Positions 1 through 5,342 of a DNA stretch of 5,342 bases are shown piece after piece (position 1 is the first letter of the stretch; every line of letters starts with the position of its first letter). The stretch lies in the NCBI GenBank assembly GCA_023227695.1, contig JALNVE010000228.1, forward strand, positions 1 to 5,342. The letters are read 5' to 3'. The notes under the pieces are model-generated. The model was not told the origin of the DNA and did no database searches. It worked only from the letters and a program-made list of their open reading frames with translations. The translations under genes and the position numbers were made by a program. This DNA comes from Paludibacteraceae bacterium. GTDB taxonomy: Bacteria > Bacteroidota > Bacteroidia > Bacteroidales > Paludibacteraceae.

Positions 1-1098
1 ACTAATAAAATATCTCAGTACAGAATCATAGCATATACCCAAGCTTTAAGTGGAGACAAGGATTACAATATGAATGTAGAGACATTTAAGTATTGGTTAA
101 GTAAAGGTTTCCCTATCCTTATTGGTGCTCAATTAGGAGAAAATTTCATGGCATGGAATAGTTCTTCTGTCATCACTTCTGATACAAAGGATTATCAGGG
201 TCAACATGCTTATCATGCTATGGTTTGTGTAGGATATGATGATTCTAAAAAAGCATTCCGTGTTCGCAATTCATGGGACGCAGACTGGGGTGATCTTGGT
301 TCTATCTGGATTGGTTATGATTTCTTCATCAATCAATTCTGTTTTGGTGGTTGGATTGCAAGTAACAAAGATGGCGAGTTGACTTCAGCTACTCCTTCTT
401 TACGTTCAGCAGGTGCTCCTGTAGATTTGGCTGCTCATATCGTATCTGATAGTGAGGCTGCCAACGGAGAGCGTGTTTTGGAATACAATGTCTTGAATAA
501 TGGTGATAATACAGTATCTTCAAGCAAGGGTTGGAGCGTTGTTTATATGTTGTACAAGGCAAAACGTATCAATGAAAAGTATATTTTGATGCATGATTAT
601 TACGGCTCTGATGTAGCTGATGGTCAAATTGCAAACTATAACAAGGGTCTTTCGGTTTACAGTTCAAGATCAACAGAGACAAATGTTGAGGTTGCTCCTG
701 GTAGCAGTGTTGCTGAGGCTTTGGGTGGCAAAAGTTTGAAGTTCAACTACAAATTGCCTTTGGATGAGGATGGTCAACCTTTGGATGGTATGTTCTATTT
801 GGTGTTGATGGTTAACTCATTCAGCGATTTGAACGATACAAACATGGACAATAACTGTAGTTTCGTTAGCGTAGGTGACCAGCCTGTCATCATCACCAAT
901 GGTAAAATTGTGAATATGCCATCTTCTTTGAAGGATGTAAGAACTCTTGTTACTGAAAAGAACTGGAATACTTATACTGGTCAGCAGTTGTTCAATATGT
1001 TGTACAAACAAAAGAAGAACGGCCGATTGAATAAATTGGTAAGATCAGAAGATAATTCTTTGCGCAATGGGAAAGTTGCGAAGAGCGTAAGCAAATAA
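1..1098 (+). CDS. C1A (papain-like) cysteine protease, 3' part only
   Basis: The frame is open from base 1 and ends at TAA 1096-1098. The true start lies upstream, and the ATG at 70 is an internal Met, so 365 residues are visible. The papain-family second half is recognisable. The catalytic His is in 'YHAMVCVGYDD' (His codon 214-216), and the catalytic Asn is in 'RNSWDADWGDLGSIWIGYDF' (Asn codon 268-270), the NSWG..WG..G block of C1A peptidases. The catalytic Cys domain is outside the window. After the protease fold (about base 370 on) come roughly 240 residues. Part of this looks like a CARDB-type beta-sandwich: 'DLAAHIVSD', 'LEYNVLNNGDNTV', and a closing 'FYLVLMVNS...DTNMDNNCSFV' that resembles the usual end of such repeats. 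The tail is polar and basic, with no sorting signal I recognise. Secretion or periplasmic location is plausible but unseen, because the N-terminus is missing. The protease assignment is firm; the accessory domain is inferred from pattern. Confidence 0.88.
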   Translation, partial: TNKISQYRIIAYTQALSGDKDYNMNVETFKYWLSKGFPILIGAQLGENFMAWNSSSVITSDTKDYQGQHAYHAMVCVGYDDSKKAFRVRNSWDADWGDLGSIWIGYDFFINQFCFGGWIASNKDGELTSATPSLRSAGAPVDLAAHIVSDSEAANGERVLEYNVLNNGDNTVSSSKGWSVVYMLYKAKRINEKYILMHDYYGSDVADGQIANYNKGLSVYSSRSTETNVEVAPGSSVAEALGGKSLKFNYKLPLDEDGQPLDGMFYLVLMVNSFSDLNDTNMDNNCSFVSVGDQPVIITNGKIVNMPSSLKDVRTLVTEKNWNTYTGQQLFNMLYKQKKNGRLNKLVRSEDNSLRNGKVAKSVSK

Positions 1099-1130
1099 AT
1101 TGATAATTTGCTAGGCATTTCGTAAATTTG
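1099..1130 (+). promoter_or_regulatory. Possible Bacteroidota promoter before the 1143-1196 hairpin
   Basis: TAAATTTG at 1123-1130 matches the Bacteroidota -7 consensus TAnnTTTG exactly. ATTG at 1099-1102, 20 bases upstream, is one mismatch from the -33 TTTG. A start near 1136-1138 would lie just before the terminator hairpin, so the product would be either a short RNA or an attenuated leader for the hydrolase gene. The region is AT-rich, so chance is a real alternative. Confidence 0.35.
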
Positions 1131-1142
1131 CCGAACAAACAT

Positions 1143-1196
1143 AAAGGGTGAACTTGAGGAATCGATTTTTTCATCGGCCGAAAGTCACCCTTTTTT
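1143..1196 (+). terminator. Rho-independent terminator after the cysteine protease
   Basis: AAAGGGTGA (1143-1151) pairs with TCACCCTTT (1185-1193), and CTT (1153-1155) pairs with AAG (1182-1184) past a bulged A1152. The inner part can also fold (CGAT 1163-1166 with ATCG 1173-1176). Six Ts follow directly at 1191-1196. On the opposite strand the T tract is only three bases, so the signal points to plus-strand termination, 45 bases after the protease stop. Confidence 0.85.
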
Positions 1197-1243
1197 CTGG
1201 TTTTATAAGGACGAATGATAACTACGTTCGGTTGATTTAGAAT

Positions 1244-2032
1244 ATGGATAATTTGAGATTTTTTAGCATAGCGAGTGGAAGTAGCGGCAATTGTTATTAT
1301 TTGGGCAACTCCGAATATGGAATATTGATCGATGCTGGTGTAGGCCCAAGGGTAATCAAGAAACGTCTGAAAGAGATTGGTGTTGAGATGAACCGTATCT
1401 TTGCGGTCTTCGTTACGCACGACCATTTTGATCATATCAAATCGGTTGCTACGTTGGGAGAGGTTTATCATCTTCCCATTTATTCTACCGCCAAGGTGCA
1501 TAGAGGCATCGCCTTCAATTGTAAGGTAACGGAGAAACTATCACCAGCCAATAAACGTTTGATTGAGAATGGTCAAACCGTTGAGGTGAAGGATTTCAAG
1601 GTCACTTCATTTCCGCTTCCTCATGATTCAACAGACAATTCAGGCTATGTGGTTGAATATGGTGATCTGACGTTTACTTTTGCTACCGATTTGGGTAAGG
1701 CAACGGATAAATTGTGCAGTTACATTGCAAAGTCCAATTATCTTTTGTTGGAGAGCAACTACGATGAGGATATGCTGAAGAACGGAAAATATCCGTATAT
1801 GTTGAAGCAACGTGTGGCTAGTGAGCATGGACATCTAAGCAATGCAGAAGCCTCTAAGGCTGTTTCTTCTTTTGCTACGGATAAATTAAAACAGATATTC
1901 CTTTGCCATTTAAGCAAGGAAAATAATACGCCTGAGTTGGCATTGCAGAAGGTCTCCGATGGTTTAAAGACAAAGACCGAAGTGACTGTTTTGCCTAGAA
2001 TGGCACCTTTGTTGGTGGATTTGGACTTTTGA
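1244..2032 (+). CDS. MBL-fold metallohydrolase, WalJ/YycJ-like
   Basis: A 262-residue protein, close to full family length, with a complete metallo-beta-lactamase metal site. It has HxHxDH as 'THDHFDH' (residues 58-64), a further His in 'PHDSTDNSGY' (H127), Asp in 'FATDLG' (D149) and a final His in 'LCHLS' (H222). The opening 'FSIASGSSGNCYYL' and the mid-region 'LLLESNYDEDML' (167-178) and 'SEHGHLSN' (193-200) are typical of the YycJ/WalJ group. Members of that group are thought to be DNA exonucleases, and the Bacillus anthracis protein has been linked to mismatch repair; transfer of that role here is inference. No WalRK two-component genes are adjacent, so the Firmicutes context is absent. 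The protein is cytoplasmic, with no signal peptide. The ATG at 1244 is the natural start because the conserved N-terminus begins within a few residues. The gene follows a terminator, so it needs its own promoter or read-through; TACGTTCG at 1223-1230 is only a weak -7 candidate. Confidence 0.9.
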   Translation: MDNLRFFSIASGSSGNCYYLGNSEYGILIDAGVGPRVIKKRLKEIGVEMNRIFAVFVTHDHFDHIKSVATLGEVYHLPIYSTAKVHRGIAFNCKVTEKLSPANKRLIENGQTVEVKDFKVTSFPLPHDSTDNSGYVVEYGDLTFTFATDLGKATDKLCSYIAKSNYLLLESNYDEDMLKNGKYPYMLKQRVASEHGHLSNAEASKAVSSFATDKLKQIFLCHLSKENNTPELALQKVSDGLKTKTEVTVLPRMAPLLVDLDF

Positions 2033-2036
2033 TTTT

Positions 2037-2621
2037 TTAGAATAGTATTTTTCTTTTCTTTATTTCGCTAAAGACAGCTTCCGGTAAGAAGAAACGGACA
2101 TCTTTCCCATTGTGTAGGGATTCGCGGATGAAGGTAGATGATATTTCGAGGTTGGGCGCATTTATCACAGATACGTGCGCCCAACCTTTTGGTATTTCAT
2201 TGTTATATCCAGGACGTGGATATACAAGGATGGAGTAGTTCTCGAGAATCCATTCGTAATTTCGCCATAAAGAAAATTTCTCCAGATTGTCGCCGCCCAT
2301 GATGAGCGTGAAATTGCACTCAGGTTCGCTTTTTGAAAACTCTGTAAGTGTCTGATAGGTGTAGGAGGGTTTGGATAGGTGAAATTCGATGTCAGAGACG
2401 CTAAATTTGTCGTAACCCTTTATGGCTGTATGGACGAGCTCCAAACGAATCTGATCGTCTAGCAGCGCTTCGTTGCGTTTAAATGGATTTTGAGGCGACA
2501 CAATGAAGCGGACTTCATCCACATCTGCAAATTCTGCAATGTAGTTGGCCAAAGCCAAATGTCCTATGTGAATAGGATTGAATGACCCGAAATATAATGC
2601 CACCTTTTTTTTCATATCCAT
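2037..2621 (-). CDS. nadD: Nicotinate-nucleotide adenylyltransferase
   Basis: A 194-residue NadD, the normal size for the family. It transfers AMP from ATP to nicotinate mononucleotide to give deamido-NAD (EC 2.7.7.18), the step shared by de novo and salvage NAD synthesis in the cytoplasm. Nucleotidyltransferase landmarks are present: 'GSFNPIHIGH' (residues 12-21, the HxGH motif as H18-I-G-H21), 'GGDN' (109-112), and 'ISSTFIR' (160-166), the ATP-binding ISSTxIR motif. Two ATGs compete, at 2621 and at 2615 two codons later. The second gives the more family-like 'MKKKVALYFGSFNP', and no ribosome-binding site decides between them. It is the last gene of the minus-strand run yicC-gmk-nadD, but 216 bases separate it from gmk. 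Its stop is 4 bases from the stop of the convergent hydrolase gene, with no hairpin terminator visible between them. Confidence 0.96.
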   Translation of the reverse strand: MDMKKKVALYFGSFNPIHIGHLALANYIAEFADVDEVRFIVSPQNPFKRNEALLDDQIRLELVHTAIKGYDKFSVSDIEFHLSKPSYTYQTLTEFSKSEPECNFTLIMGGDNLEKFSLWRNYEWILENYSILVYPRPGYNNEIPKGWAHVSVINAPNLEISSTFIRESLHNGKDVRFFLPEAVFSEIKKRKILF

Positions 2622-2837
2622 TTATGTTTAGTTGAATGAAATCGATTGATTTTGGTTGTAGTTTAAAACAGCGTTTAAAAAATGAAACTTTGAATTATTT
2701 GTAATTAAGAGCAAATAAACTGTTTTTTTACGCTATCTATCACGCCACATTTGGCGAGTCCTCAAGGGTTATTGCCACATTTATTCAGCCATGATGATAT
2801 GCTGAAAAAACGCTAGATTATACTTACAGCCTTGGTC
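2622..2837. other. gmk-nadD spacer without a gene
   Basis: 216 bases with no credible ORF on either strand. It holds short oddities. GCCACATTT is repeated directly at 2744-2752 and 2774-2782, exactly 30 bases apart. CGCCA-CATT-TGGCG (2743-2756) is a small hairpin overlapping the first copy. TTCAGC (2784-2789) and GCTGAA (2801-2806) are an inverted pair. GTTTAAAA occurs at 2661-2668 and 2673-2680. On the minus strand, TTTATTTG (complement of 2713-2720) is one mismatch from the -7 box TAnnTTTG and could serve nadD, but no good -33 box accompanies it. It may be a leader, an unrecognised RNA or decayed sequence. Confidence 0.5.
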
Positions 2838-3404
2838 TTATTTTAGGAAGTCAGAGATCAAATTCTTCAAATCGTTCTTAGCCTTCTCTAAATCATCATT
2901 CACAATGATCTTGTCGAATTGAGGAGCGTATGTAAGTTCTTTCTCGGCCTTTGCTATACGGCTTTCGATAACTTCTGGAGAATCTGTCGCTCTTGATTCA
3001 AGACGTTTCCTTAACTCGGCAATGCTTGGTGGCTGGATGAAAACAGAGAGTGCACGTTCACCGTAGAACTTCTTGATGTTGAGTCCGCCAACAACATCTA
3101 CATCAAAAAGAGCCACTTTGCCTGCAGCGTTAATGCGATTAACCTCGCTTTTGAGTGTTCCGTAGAATTTGTTGGTATAAACCTCTTCCCATTCCAAAAA
3201 CTCGTTATTGGCAATTTTGGACTTGAATTCTTCGGGAGTTAAGAAGTAATACTCTTTTCCGTTCACTTCGGTTCCTCTTGGTGCACGACTGGTGGCTGAA
3301 ATGGAAAATTCGAAACAGTCCATGATGGACATGAGATAATTGATTAATGTTGATTTTCCTGAACCAGAAGGGGCGGAGAATATGATGAGATTTCCTTTAG
3401 ACAT
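2838..3404 (-). CDS. gmk: Guanylate kinase
   Basis: A 188-residue guanylate kinase (EC 2.7.4.8), slightly short but complete for the bacterial enzyme. It phosphorylates GMP and dGMP to the diphosphates using ATP, feeding GTP, dGTP and (p)ppGpp pools in the cytoplasm. The P-loop is 'SAPSGSGKST' (residues 10-19). It has Ala where many homologues have Gly at the first position, a variant I regard as normal for this phylum. The GMP-binding segment is 'SATSRAPRGTEVNGKEYYF' (36-54, with R40, R43 and Y52-Y53), followed by 'EEVYTNKFYGT' (73-83) and 'ALFDVDVVGG' (98-107). The lid and adenine-side region 'RLESRATDSPEVIESRIAKAEKE' lacks nothing obvious. The ATG at 3404 is the only start that precedes the P-loop by the usual distance. 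It lies 79 bases downstream of yicC; yicC-gmk linkage is also seen in other phyla, for example yloC-gmk in Bacillus subtilis. Confidence 0.97.
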   Translation of the reverse strand: MSKGNLIIFSAPSGSGKSTLINYLMSIMDCFEFSISATSRAPRGTEVNGKEYYFLTPEEFKSKIANNEFLEWEEVYTNKFYGTLKSEVNRINAAGKVALFDVDVVGGLNIKKFYGERALSVFIQPPSIAELRKRLESRATDSPEVIESRIAKAEKELTYAPQFDKIIVNDDLEKAKNDLKNLISDFLK

Positions 3405-3428
3405 GATAGTTTGTATTTTTATGGTTAC

Positions 3429-3464
3429 AAAAAGAGACGTGAATAGTTCGCGTCTCTTTTTTTT
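3429..3464. terminator. Hairpin with flanking A/T tracts between yicC and gmk
   Basis: AAAAAGAGACG (3429-3439) pairs perfectly with CGTCTCTTTTT (3451-3461). Inside, TGAA (3440-3443) can pair with TTCG (3447-3450) through one G-U pair, leaving a three-base TAG loop; this 15-pair form exists only in plus-strand RNA. In minus-strand RNA, the direction of yicC-gmk transcription, the wobble becomes a C-A mismatch and the U tract is five bases instead of eight. It could act as a partial terminator within the operon, or stop antisense transcripts before they enter yicC. Confidence 0.7.
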
Positions 3465-3483
3465 CCTATGTTGTTGGGATCTT

Positions 3484-4356
3484 TTACAATACGTTCAAAA
3501 CCTGTTCTTTGATTTGTTCTAATTCGTCCTTCATCTTAACGACGATTTTCTGCATCTCGGAGTGGTTTGACTTAGAACCGAGGGTGTTGATTTCACGGCC
3601 AATCTCTTGAGCTATAAAGCCCAATTTCTTACCTGAAGAACCTTCAGCATCCATTGTTTCTTTGAAGTAGGTGAGGTGTTGAGATAATCTGTGTTTCTCT
3701 TCATTTATATCCAACTTCTCTATATAGTATATTAATTCTTGTTCAAAACGATTCTTGTCGAAGTCAATGTCTTGTAACTTGGCAAGATTGTCTTGGATGC
3801 GATCTTTGATCTTCTCTATACGCTCTTTCTCGAAAGGATCAATTTCAACCATAAGGTTACTAATGTTACTTATCTTCTCGTTGAAAACGTTTCTGAGAGA
3901 TGATCCCTCTTTCTTTCTGAATGAAATAAGACCATCAACGGCAGCGTCGAAAGTTTTGCGAACAGCGTTCCACTCTTCTTCATCCACTTCCTGCATTTCA
4001 CACTTCATTGTGTCTGGCATTCTGAGTAAAGTTTGGAACCACTCTGTTGGTTGAGGGATGTTTAGCTTTTTAGATACTTCTATTATCTGGTTGTAATATC
4101 CTTCAATGATAGGGAGATTCAACTGAGCTGAAGTCTCTTTTCCTACATTCTCAATGTAGATGCTTAAATCAACCTTACCTCTCTCAAGTCTTTGAGAAAT
4201 CACGTTTCTAAGTTCAAGATCTTTTTCCTTAAAGACATTAGGAACTCTTGTTGATAAGTCTAATTGTTTGCTGTTTAGAGACTTGATCTCTATGGTTATT
4301 TTTTTGTTCTCTACTTCGCATGTCGCTTTTCCGAACCCTGTCATTGACAATACCAT
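3484..4356 (-). CDS. yicC: YicC/YloC family endoribonuclease
   Basis: A 290-residue YicC-family protein of normal length. The N-terminal family signature 'SMTGFG' is at residues 4-9, and 'IKSLNSKQLDLSTRVP' follows. The C-terminal DUF1732 region shows 'DINEEKHRLSQHLTYF' (216-231) and 'KKLGFIAQEIGREINTLGSKSN' (243-264), the best conserved part of the family. The middle is charged and probably helical. The E. coli member has been reported as an endoribonuclease that affects stability of small RNAs such as RyhB; the same biochemical role here is inferred. It is cytoplasmic, with no signal or membrane segment. The ATG at 4356 sits three codons before the signature, as is usual. It heads the minus-strand run with gmk and nadD and diverges from tsaB. 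Its likely promoter is the TAAATTTG box about 30 bases upstream. Confidence 0.95.
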   Translation of the reverse strand: MVLSMTGFGKATCEVENKKITIEIKSLNSKQLDLSTRVPNVFKEKDLELRNVISQRLERGKVDLSIYIENVGKETSAQLNLPIIEGYYNQIIEVSKKLNIPQPTEWFQTLLRMPDTMKCEMQEVDEEEWNAVRKTFDAAVDGLISFRKKEGSSLRNVFNEKISNISNLMVEIDPFEKERIEKIKDRIQDNLAKLQDIDFDKNRFEQELIYYIEKLDINEEKHRLSQHLTYFKETMDAEGSSGKKLGFIAQEIGREINTLGSKSNHSEMQKIVVKMKDELEQIKEQVLNVL

Positions 4357-4386
4357 ATCTTTCTGTTTTTATTAAGAAATTATGTA

Positions 4387-4394
4387 CAAATTTA
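4387..4394 (-). promoter_or_regulatory. -7 box of the probable yicC promoter
   Basis: Read on the minus strand this is TAAATTTG, a full match to the Bacteroidota -7 consensus TAnnTTTG, ending 30 bases before the yicC ATG. A start about 5-7 bases later would give a leader of roughly 25 bases. I see no clear TTTG at the usual -33 distance, so support comes from the -7 box and its position only. Confidence 0.5.
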
Positions 4395-4410
4395 ATTTTT
4401 AATTTTGTCT

Positions 4411-4445
4411 TTTGATAGAAAAGGCACCAAATTAATGTACTTTTG
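4411..4445 (+). promoter_or_regulatory. Probable tsaB promoter (TTTG...TACTTTTG)
   Basis: TACTTTTG at 4438-4445 matches the -7 consensus TAnnTTTG exactly, and TTTG at 4411-4414 could be the -33 box, although the 23-base spacer is longer than the usual 19-21. Transcription would begin near 4451, about 20 bases before the ATG at 4471. A second exact -7 match, TAATTTTG at 4400-4407, lies upstream without a convincing -33 partner. Confidence 0.5.
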
Positions 4446-4470
4446 TGCTACTTTATTATTTGATATTCGA

Positions 4471-5163
4471 ATGGCAGCATTAATAAACGTAGAGACATCA
4501 ACTGAAGTTTGTTCGGTGGCTCTCTCTTGCGATGGCAAGGTTGTATGGCATAAGGAAAATTTTGAAGGACAGAATCACTCTGTATTGTTGACAAAGTACC
4601 TTGATGAGTTGATGGGTTATGTTAAGAAAGAGGGTGTGAAGATTGAAGGAGTGGCCGTTAGCTGCGGACCAGGTTCGTATACAGGTTTGCGTATTGGCGT
4701 TTCAACCTGTAAAGGCTTGTGTTACGGAATGGATGTACCTTTGATCGCTGTGAATACTTTGCAGACAATGGCCAATCACGTAGTGAAGATGGGAAAGGCC
4801 GAGGCTCGCGCATTGCTATGTCCGATGATTGACGCAAGAAGAATGGAGGTTTATACTGCATTGTTCGATAGCAATCTAAAACAGGTAAAAGAGACAAGTG
4901 CTGATATCATTGATGAGAATTCATATTTGGATAGAACGGAGAAGATGATTTGCTTCGGCAACGGTGCGAATAAGTGCAGAAAAGCATTATCACGTGAGAA
5001 TGTTGAATTTTTGGATGATATTTGTCCATTGGCAATAGATATGGTTGAATTGTCTGAAAAGGCTTATCAAGATAAAGAATTCCAGGATGTGGCTTACTTC
5101 GAGCCATTCTATTTAAAGGAGTTCATAGCAACAGTAGGAAAGAATAAGGTATTTAATCAGTAA
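4471..5163 (+). CDS. tsaB: tRNA threonylcarbamoyladenosine biosynthesis protein TsaB
   Basis: A 230-residue TsaB, the inactive ASKHA-fold partner that dimerises with TsaD and works with TsaE to place the threonylcarbamoyl group on A37 of ANN-decoding tRNAs (t6A). Seen directly: the opening strand 'ALINVETSTEVCSVAL' (residues 3-18), 'QNHS' (34-37), and the hallmark 'GPGSYTGLRIG' (66-76) followed by 'KGL' (81-83), then a shorter, more variable C-terminal half ending in 'YFEPFYLKEF', typical for TsaB rather than the longer TsaD. The frame stays open upstream to a TTG at 4405, but the ATG at 4471 is preferred. It starts exactly at the conserved strand, and the best promoter box (4438-4445) would start transcription after 4405. 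tsaD and tsaE are not in the window. It diverges from yicC and is followed by its own terminator, so it is probably a single-gene unit. Confidence 0.96.
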   Translation: MAALINVETSTEVCSVALSCDGKVVWHKENFEGQNHSVLLTKYLDELMGYVKKEGVKIEGVAVSCGPGSYTGLRIGVSTCKGLCYGMDVPLIAVNTLQTMANHVVKMGKAEARALLCPMIDARRMEVYTALFDSNLKQVKETSADIIDENSYLDRTEKMICFGNGANKCRKALSRENVEFLDDICPLAIDMVELSEKAYQDKEFQDVAYFEPFYLKEFIATVGKNKVFNQ

Positions 5164-5177
5164 GGATTGATTACTTG

Positions 5178-5211
5178 AAAAAAAAGGTAGCGATAATCGC
5201 TACCTTTTTTT
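5178..5211. terminator. Strong intrinsic terminator after tsaB
   Basis: GGTAGCGA (5186-5193) and TCGCTACC (5197-5204) form a perfect 8-pair stem with a three-base TAA loop. Eight As precede it (5178-5185) and seven Ts follow (5205-5211), extending the stem. It begins 14 bases after the tsaB stop. Because A and T tracts are nearly symmetric, it should work in both directions and would also shield tsaB from transcription coming from the insertion sequence side. Confidence 0.93.
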
Positions 5212-5240
5212 ATTCTTCCTCATGTCACGTCCTGAAATAG

Positions 5241-5261
5241 CGTTACAACAAAAAAGTAACG
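5241..5261 (+). repeat. Hairpin just upstream of the transposase start
   Basis: CGTTAC (5241-5246) and GTAACG (5256-5261) are a perfect 6-base inverted repeat around an A-rich 9-base loop, ending three bases before the ATG at 5265. Such structures near insertion-sequence ends can limit transposase translation from transcripts that enter from outside. That role is inference, as only the repeat itself is seen. Confidence 0.55.
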
Positions 5262-5264
5262 AAT

Positions 5265-5342
5265 ATGAAAGGAAAAGAAAGACAGTACGTTAGACGTTCA
5301 CAAAAAGACTACCCGATGAGCTTTAAGCTTGCGGTAGTAAGA
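5265..5342 (+). CDS. IS3-family transposase OrfA, N-terminal 26 codons
   Basis: The open frame starts at ATG 5265 and runs off the window. The 26 visible residues include 'RQYVRRSQKDYPMSFKLAVV' (6-25). This matches the start of the OrfA helix-turn-helix proteins of IS3-family elements common in Bacteroidales, where 'YSMSFKLxVVQEIE' usually follows. OrfA binds the element's ends, and the catalytic DDE domain is normally in OrfB, reached by frameshifting; both lie beyond the window. The frame is intact as far as it goes, so there is no sign of decay. The family call rests on a short stretch and on my recall of related elements. A Tnp_1-type helix-turn-helix of a related family is the main alternative. 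Confidence 0.72.
   Translation, partial: MKGKERQYVRRSQKDYPMSFKLAVVR

Larger units (their letters stand above)
5223..5342 (+). mobile_element. IS3-family insertion sequence, left end (truncated by window)
   Basis: The transposase start at 5265 shows that an insertion sequence enters here. Its left end is most likely the TG at 5223-5224, beginning TGTCACGTCCTGAAATAG, because IS3-family elements end in TG...CA and the terminal repeat normally lies a few tens of bases before orfA. The boundary is inferred: the right end, its matching inverted repeat and the 3-4 base target duplication (the left copy would be in TCCTCA before 5223) lie outside or cannot be confirmed. The element sits 11 bases after the tsaB terminator, so it disrupts no gene on this side. 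Confidence 0.7.

Noticed and set aside
70..1098. ATG at 70 as the true start of the protease
   Set aside because: The frame is open back to base 1, and the family requires a catalytic Cys half upstream, so the gene is cut by the window edge.
992..1501. 169-residue minus-strand open frame across the protease end and walJ start
   Set aside because: It overlaps two well supported plus-strand genes and the terminator, and its translation shows no recognisable domain; it is a shadow frame.
2744..2782. The two GCCACATTT copies as a CRISPR array
   Set aside because: Only two 9-base copies exist, far too short and too few for a CRISPR repeat, and no cas gene is present.
2784..2806. TTCAGC/GCTGAA inverted repeat as a gmk terminator
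   Set aside because: On the minus strand the T run comes before the stem rather than after it, so it lacks the layout of an intrinsic terminator.
3755..4054. 99-residue plus-strand open frame inside yicC
   Set aside because: It lies wholly within the conserved yicC frame, and the Ser/Leu-rich translation is typical of an antisense shadow.
4405..4470. In-frame upstream extension of tsaB from a TTG start
   Set aside because: The 22 extra residues do not resemble TsaB. The conserved protein begins at the ATG at 4471, and the best promoter box falls inside the extension.
4658..5107. Two short minus-strand open frames within tsaB
   Set aside because: Both sit inside a clearly conserved gene and carry no domain or start signal of their own.

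Overview
The window reads as chromosomal DNA from a member of the Bacteroidota, most likely Bacteroidales. Protein wording (NadD 'GSFNPIHIGH', Gmk 'SAPSGSGKST', YicC 'SMTGFG') fits this group. So do promoter-like boxes of the TAnnTTTG type, the lack of Shine-Dalgarno sequences before the starts, and the moderately AT-rich base composition. Species cannot be given from the sequence alone.

Layout, left to right. (1) 1-1098, plus strand: the 3' part of a papain-like (C1A) cysteine protease with a C-terminal beta-sandwich region, followed by a strong intrinsic terminator. (2) 1244-2032, plus strand: a WalJ/YycJ-type metallo-beta-lactamase-fold hydrolase. (3) 4356 down to 2037, minus strand: yicC, gmk and nadD in that order. 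This is a housekeeping cluster for RNA turnover, guanine nucleotide supply and NAD synthesis. A hairpin lies between yicC and gmk, and a gene-free spacer of 216 bases lies between gmk and nadD. nadD meets walJ tail to tail with a 4-base gap. (4) 4471-5163, plus strand: tsaB, part of the t6A tRNA-modification machinery. It diverges from yicC across 114 bases that hold promoter-like boxes on both strands, and it ends in a very clean terminator. (5) 5223 to the window end: the left end and first 26 codons of an IS3-family insertion sequence, placed just after the tsaB terminator.

The genes are mostly independent core functions. I see no defence system, CRISPR array, tRNA, rRNA or phage module, and nothing that amounts to a new multi-gene system. 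The points most worth a second look are non-coding: a possible short RNA or attenuator before walJ (about 1099-1196), the asymmetric hairpin between yicC and gmk, the odd gmk-nadD spacer, and the structured end of the insertion sequence. No stretch longer than 300 bases lacks a gene.
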